From the NCBI GenBank assembly GCA_032718475.1, contig JAUCBJ010005208.1, forward strand, positions 1 to 33,885: a stretch of DNA of 33,885 nucleotides. Direction: 5' to 3'. This document shows positions 28,441 through 33,885 of the stretch, in pieces. A program made the position numbers and the translations under genes. The stretch is from Nemertoderma westbladi. Taxonomy: Eukaryota; Xenacoelomorpha; Nemertodermatida; Nemertodermatidae. The notes beneath the pieces were generated by a model. The model was not told the origin of the DNA, did no database searches, and saw only the letters and a list, made by a program, of their open reading frames with translations. Each line of letters begins with the position of its first letter. The stretch's first letter is position 1.

Positions 28441-29774
28441 TATAAAGAAAATTTGTGCCTGTACCTGCTGACCGGTACTGGCTGACTGCAGGCAGCAGGG
28501 CCGGTACCGGTATGCCTAGTAGGGTGGTTCAAAAAAAACCAACTTACGATATTGATGTTACTACATATGAGAATTTGTTCCAAATTGTGTAAAAACTCGA
28601 TAAATATGAATAATAGTGATCAAAAATGTGCAGAACTACTCCCATGGTGACCTTCATACGATGAGAAAAAAGCTCCGCAGGCTGTTTTTGTTCGAATTTG
28701 AATGTTGCGGTGGGACTAGTTCCAAATATTATGAGATGAAAAAATAGATTTATTTGGAACATATGCTATATTGGCTACAAATTGGCTGTTGTAGGAACTT
28801 TTCAATTATACTTGCATATCATTAAAGTGGGATTAATGCACTCGCATATAATTCAATAAACACCATATTTTTGGAAAAGTTAATTGGATTCCAGATCAAA
28901 AGATCAAAGATCAAAAGGTAGAAGTAGTGACACGCTGTGAGCCTAAAATTACATCATAGGGACTGTACTGTCTTGATTCAGGAAAAACCGCAGTAGACCT
29001 TCATATTCCTACGGGTAGAGGGAAAGAGCAGGCAGATGCTAGTACGCAGATAGGACGTAGGCACACCGGTACGAAGCATACAAATTGGTAGGGTGCAGCA
29101 AACTGTACGCCTAACTCTTGCTAAGTACAGGTGTGTGTGCGACTATTTGTAGTACGACAGTGTCCATTGCATTAGAACTTGTAGGCTAGGGGGGTTGCTG
29201 TGTTTTCACCTGAATTGGGATTGTACCGTTCAGGCGGTAGGGCAGTTTACAGCTAGGCGCAAATAAATTGAGGCTATTAGGGATACTAACATCTACCGTG
29301 TCCCCGCCAACGCCCTAATAGGAAGTTACCCGGACTACCTGGGTGACTAAAATTCTAGATAGGAGCCAGGATAGCTATTAGTAACTGTACGCCTACAGTA
29401 GTAAACTAACACATCTCTTCTTAGTATCAGGGACCTGGTACCTAAAATTGCCGAATTCTGGGCGTAGCATTAACCTTATGCCTGAATTTGAGTCCTGGAA
29501 ATACGCAAGAGGGGAAGGAACCTTATCATTCGTGAGTATTGGACCTACAAGTTACAAAATTAGAATATTCGTAAAATGCACACCGTACCCAGTAATTATA
29601 TATGTGAAGGAGCAAAACTGTTTTTGACCGTTCAGAATTAACACACGCGCGTTAGAAATTATTTACACCTCAAAATATATAAAATTAACTTTCGTCCTTA
29701 CTGTGCTTTGCCCGCTAGTTAGACATCTCCAAATATCTGCCTCTGTACCTAGCTAGCGTCTCTTCGCCCAACCA
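28441..29774. other. Intergenic stretch without a recognised gene
   Basis: Only short stops-limited frames. It contains a GTACCGGTAC-type dyad near 28,500 and a short AGATCAAA repeat near 28,895-28,917. Confidence 0.45.
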
Positions 29775-30315
29775 TATAAATCACACCGCGGCAAAGTATA
29801 CGAGCCCCTTAGTCCGTCAGTGAGTCAGCCTGATTTTAGGATTCGCTGCGCGGGATTTTGTTTCATCGAAGTTTGTCTGCTCGTAGACTGTTTTCTGCCT
29901 CACCGGTTATAAGAGATCGATACTGCAATATATTCGCTTACTTAGAGTTTACTGTTTTGGTGAGAAGGTCGGATTTATGATTTGATTCACAAACTTTACA
30001 GTAGGATATTGCAGGTATTGTTACCGTCTCTTCCATATAGTAGGAATAGTGATTATTTTAACATATTTCCTAAATAGTAGGAATATGTTTTACTGAACTA
30101 CGGTTCGGTAGGACTAAAGTTATTTGAAAATTTTGTATTTTGAGGTAAAAATTTATATTTGATTAGCTAAGTGCTAATTTTTTGAAATAAAATTTGATTT
30201 GAACCGCGTGTAATATATTTTGGAATTGAATACCGGTGTTTAAAAGGGTTTAAATACCATATTGTACCGGTACAAAATTTTCGTAAAAGTAAAACCTAAC
30301 TCTTTTGTTTTTCAG
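29775..30315 (+). promoter_or_regulatory. Possible TATA promoter, untranslated exon and intron upstream of the gag-like gene
   Basis: TATAAA lies at 29775-29780, with an initiator-like TCAGT at 29817-29821. A donor-like G/GTGAGA occurs at 29959/29960 and a T-rich acceptor TTTTGTTTTTCAG ends at 30315. Together they could form a promoter, a ~140-base untranslated exon and a 356-base intron before the ATG at 30884. Equally they could be the U3/R part of an LTR. Signals are short and unproven. Confidence 0.25.
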
Positions 30316-30676
30316 GATTCAGAACTCATTTCTAGACTGTAACGGGAGCAAGACCGTGTTTAGCAAGTTTGGGAGATAGATAACTCAACAACTTTGGTTG
30401 GGAAAATCGCGTTTCGTCCGCAACGTTAAAAACGGAAAGGTTCACGTCCGGTTTGTATCTGGGAATCTGTTTTTCTGGAGAATTATTGGAGTGGGTGAGT
30501 TCGAAAAGTTGCATAAATAAGTTAGGCATTACCGTATTAGTTAAAATTATTGTGGGTTCCACTGTCTCAAGTATTTATGCATTCCGTATGATTTCTTTGT
30601 TCATTGCTGAATTAGTCCGTATTATTGTATTTAATTTACCTTTTGATAACGCATATCGTTATCCGATTTATTTGTT

Positions 30677-30800
30677 ATAAAATTGGCCGCTAGGCTAATT
30701 TTATTATATACTTATTCCGTGACATTTATTTGCTGTAAAATTGGCCGTTTAGGCTAATTTTATCCATCTGCTATAAAATCGGCCGGTAGGCTAATTTTAT
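30677..30800 (+). repeat. Three copies of a 28-bp near-palindrome in the leader
   Basis: ATAAAATTGGCC, a 4-base centre and GGCTAATTTTAT occur at 30677-30704, 30735-30763 and 30773-30800 with minor changes. Each can form a 12-bp stem with one mismatch or wobble. They end about 85 bases before the ATG at 30884. Confidence 0.9.
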
Positions 30801-30883
30801 AAGACTGTAATTAGTACCGTTTAGATAAAATACGGTAAGTTTGATACTTTGACACTCACTTTACTTGACTTACAACTACCGAA

Positions 30884-33462
30884 ATGAGTGACAAACAAGA
30901 CTATACGAAAAATACACAAACCGACTATGACTCATGTGACGCGGATAAGTCAGCAGCGGAAGAACAACAGGGGAAGACTCGCGAGCCTACCGAACCTACA
31001 CCGTGTGCGTCACCAGTACATCCAACGGGAGTACCGGATGCCGTAGTACGAGGCGACGGCAGGACCGAGGACTTTCTAACTGTTCCGCAACCTAGATACA
31101 GGGAAACGGACATGGTAAGTTCAGCAGGAAGTCAGGAAAGCGTTGTTAGGAGCGTCGGTGGATACATGGCGCATATTACCAGGAGTATTGGAGAAGGCCA
31201 ACGCATATTAGACGAGTTGACCGCTCCGATGTCTCGATTCGAGTTCTACACCCTCCAGGTTAGAGTACAGAGTAAAGTATATAAGTCCGTAGATAATCTA
31301 GTTGGCCTACAAGATCTAGCTAGACAGAGACAGGACATGGATACTCAACTTAGAATCCTCGAGAAACTAATGATCGCTAGAGAGAAACTGATTCAGTTTA
31401 AGTCGACGATTAGACAGATACAACAGGAACAAGCGGACCAGTTGTTAGGTGAGTCAGTTTCGGACGAATTATTACAGCCCGAGGAAGAACAGGAACTGTA
31501 CCGACTGGATGGACAATTGAAACATCTGACGGACCACTTACGTATGTGCGGCGAGGATGTCGGAGATTGGGAAACCGTGCCGGAATATACGAGGGAAACT
31601 TCACCCGTACGAATCGAATCGGCACCGGGAATACTGGACCAATCGTTAGTGAGTATTCGCAGCGAAATTGGCGAGATAAGTATAGTGACGTCAGAAATTT
31701 CCAGACAGCAACAACAAGTGGATAGACAACAACGGGAAGCGGAGGAACAAGCACAACTGTTGACGGCACAAGCAGCCGTACAAGAAGAAAAACTACGCGT
31801 TGCGGATGTTGCAAGAATCTCTCATCTGCAAGAACAAGCCGAGTTGGAAGCGGCTGAGATGGAAAGGTTAGAGTTGGACATTGCACAACAAACGGCGCAG
31901 CGGCAGCGGCTGAGTCAGAGCGACAACGCAGCGGCGGCAGCAGCTAGCGGCCGAGCTAGAACGACAAAGATTAGTTTCAGAAGCGAGAGCCGAGATGAAA
32001 AAACGGCAAATAAAGGCTCAATCAGCTATACGACAAGCGGAGCTCGAGGCGCAACAACGACAGACGGAACAACGCGAGAAGGAAGTTAAACTTCATTTCG
32101 AACTCGGGAAGAAGGCGAGAGAATTAGCCAACGCCAAGGAAGATCTGGATCTACAAGCCCGCGATCGATCGATGAGATCTCGAGACGGACATGACTTGGA
32201 CCAGATAGAGGTAAGACATCGCCAAATTCAGGAACGGAAGAAGGAAGGAAGCGTAGGAGCACCCGGACGGGAACGACAATTAGTAAAGGACTTGTGTCAA
32301 CGATTCCCACAGGTAACTCATATGTTTGCACCGGTTACGACTAAGGAACCTGTTTCGATTGCGGGTAGTAGTAACATTTCTCCTATCCATGGTGCGACGG
32401 AACACAGGTTTGTTATTCCGGACGAGTTTACACCGCCAAGAGCAACGTCGTCGCCTATTCCAAAAGTCAAGGTAAGTAACCCACCGATTACAGATCGTAG
32501 TAGTTTATTAGTCGAACCTGTATTACTGACGACTAAACAGGTGAGTCCACCTCTGACGCCAAAACCTGTTACACACTACGCTTACCCAATGACGTTTAGG
32601 CCAACAAGGCCTTTGGATTCAAACGCTGTTACTCGACCACCGGTTCAGTTTACATCGCAATCTACGACTTCGAGGAAGACTTGTGAGCCTACCGAACAAC
32701 GGAGACCAGTGGATACGCGACCGTTCAACCAGTTTACATCGCAATCTACGACTTCGAGGAAGACTTGTGAGCCTACCGAACAACGGAGACCAGTGGATAC
32801 GCGACCGTTCAACCAATTTACATCGCAATCTACGACTTCGAGGAAGACTTGTGAGCCTACCGAACAACGGAGAACAGTGGATACGCGACCGTTCAACCAA
32901 TTTACATCGCAATCTACGACTTCGAGGAAGACTTGTGAGCCTACCGAACAACGGAGATCAGTGGACGATGTTCCGAAAGCGAAACGTGAGAATTCGTACG
33001 ACGCAACGGACGCGAGCACGTCGACCTCCATATCCAGATGATAGTAGTACTTCGAGCGAATCGGATTACCCGAAACGCGAGGTATTTAGAACAGGGGCGG
33101 CCGATGAATATAAACGCGAGCGTTCAGACAACTCCTTTGCAGACAATCCTCCACAGAATACACCAACACAGAAGGCGTTACAACCAACGGACGCAATTAG
33201 TACACAACAGTTCGCCGACATCCTGCGACCAGTTGTTAACAAGTTGGCTCAGATCGAGGAACGTCTGGAGGAAGGTTACACCGACAGTTCGAGAAATTCC
33301 GAATTCGAACACAATAGACACCCGAAGGAACCACAAAGACCGGTACCTTCAAACCCCACATCGTATCAGGGAAAAGCGCCAAGAAGGGATATCAACAGGT
33401 TACCAACCAAGGACGCGAAACTAGTAAGGTACAACAGTATTAGTTCAATTCAGGTTCGATGA
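30884..33462 (+). pseudogene. Coiled-coil, gag-like coding region read through three frames
   Basis: The ATG at 30884 (context GAAATGAG) opens 401 codons. An acidic, Thr/Pro-rich N-terminus is followed by helical, coiled-coil text (LRILEKLMIAREKLIQFKST, RQQQQVDRQQREAEEQAQLL). Around 31,915-31,945 the coiled coil passes into the next frame (LAAELERQRLV), which stays open to 33,041. A second +1 change near 33,000-33,040 leads to a Ser-rich then helical segment (FADILRPVVNKLAQIEERLE) that ends at 33,462. The second frame holds a 28-residue repeat encoded by 84-bp units. The composition resembles the N-terminal gag region of BEL-type elements, but no knuckle, protease or polymerase follows. Two indels, introns or frameshifting could explain the switches. 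A host gene is not excluded. Confidence 0.5.
32646..32965 (+). repeat. 84-bp coding tandem repeat, about 3.8 copies
   Basis: Units start at 32646, 32730, 32814 and 32898 and differ by only a few bases. 84 is a multiple of three, giving a 28-residue repeat that begins QFTSQSTTSRKTCEPTEQRR. High identity implies recent expansion. Confidence 0.95.
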
Positions 33463-33651
33463 CCCCTAATATATATATATGGCCACTACAATTGTCACGA
33501 AGGCATTTTTTGTGTCATTCTTTTTTAAGAGTGTAGTGAACTTTATGGGTATACCTGCACTCTGAGTAACTGACAGATACTGGAAATATTACAGGTTATA
33601 AGTAAAATAAGGCTATTGAGTAATAAATAGACATATTGAATCCAAACTTAC
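33463..33651. other. AT-rich spacer
   Basis: A TA-dinucleotide run near 33,468-33,480, then unremarkable AT-rich sequence. No gene seen. Confidence 0.4.
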
Positions 33652-33860
33652 AGTAGGAACGTCATAGCATAGTATGACACCGTTTTAGGTCGTTTTGCTG
33701 CTAGTTGTTGCGTCCTAGAAGAGATCTTCTTCTTGCTCGAGGTTGTTACATTTAACACAACGGCATCAAGATAATGCCCCTCATATATTGGGGCATTGTC
33801 AAATACTTCGCGTAAAGACGCCCTCTCGTATCCGGGAGGTAGTGCGGAATACCGATCCAT
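33652..33860 (-). CDS. Candidate first coding exon of an unknown gene
   Basis: On the minus strand ATG at 33860 (context TATAATGG) opens a frame of 70 codons (MDRYSALPPGYERASLREVF...). It would be cut at 33652 by a donor that matches the consensus (CTACT, then GTAAGT at 33651-33646). Codon use looks gene-like, with a basic segment (SKKKISSRTQ). Without splicing it stops two codons later. I do not recognise the product. Downstream exons would lie to the left, where I could not identify them, and the promoter is beyond the right edge. Confidence 0.35.
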
Positions 33861-33885
33861 TATAGTTAAATAGGCCTAACCAATT

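Noticed and set aside
29280-29350. A GC-richer patch considered as a tRNA-like gene.
   Set aside because: No consistent acceptor, D and T arms could be drawn.

Overview
This window looks like repeat-dense nuclear DNA of an animal, most likely a marine invertebrate. No host gene is complete. The evidence is an AT-rich background, many tandem and inverted repeats, possible splice signals, and remains of at least six eukaryotic transposon classes. The phylum cannot be fixed from the sequence. There is no bacterial operon, CRISPR array or rRNA, and I found no convincing tRNA.

Layout. 1-1.75 kb: a minus-strand non-LTR retrotransposon reverse transcriptase with its motifs intact, running off the left edge. 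2.45-3.27 kb: a decayed copy of an unrecognised gene. 3.4-4.7 kb: satellite-like and fold-back repeats. 4.96-5.7 kb: a direct duplication. 5.7-8.8 kb: AT-rich DNA with a 48-bp minisatellite. 8.8-11.1 kb: a broken Helitron-type helicase bracketed by direct repeats. 11.70-13.27 kb: a TTAA-flanked, piggyBac-like non-autonomous element filled with a ~160-bp satellite. 13.285-14.226 kb: an open 313-codon gene related to the decayed copy at 2.5 kb. 14.3-16.7 kb: AT-rich DNA with minisatellites and hairpins. 16.76-17.86 kb: a pogo/Tigger-type transposase with one frameshift. 18.0-18.5 kb: a possible transposase tail. 19.1-21.2 kb: a second Helitron-type helicase, almost intact, with a Rep-like fragment in the opposite orientation beside it.

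21.5-27.4 kb is a GC-rich block of BEL/Pao-type retroelement material. It holds a short integrase fragment, a 60-bp coding minisatellite, a longer integrase broken by one stop and one 31-bp duplication, a 19-copy ~32-bp array, a zinc-knuckle (gag-like) ORF, and a polypurine tract with hairpins. 27.4-30.9 kb has little coding signal apart from one weak exon candidate. 30.88-33.46 kb is a long coiled-coil, gag-like coding region read through three frames, with an 84-bp repeat. The right edge holds a candidate first exon on the minus strand.

No working pathway is encoded. The features best worth follow-up are the unknown paralogous gene pair with a Cys cluster, the piggyBac-like element that carries satellite DNA and lies 16 bp from the intact gene copy, and the unusual order integrase, array, zinc-knuckle ORF.
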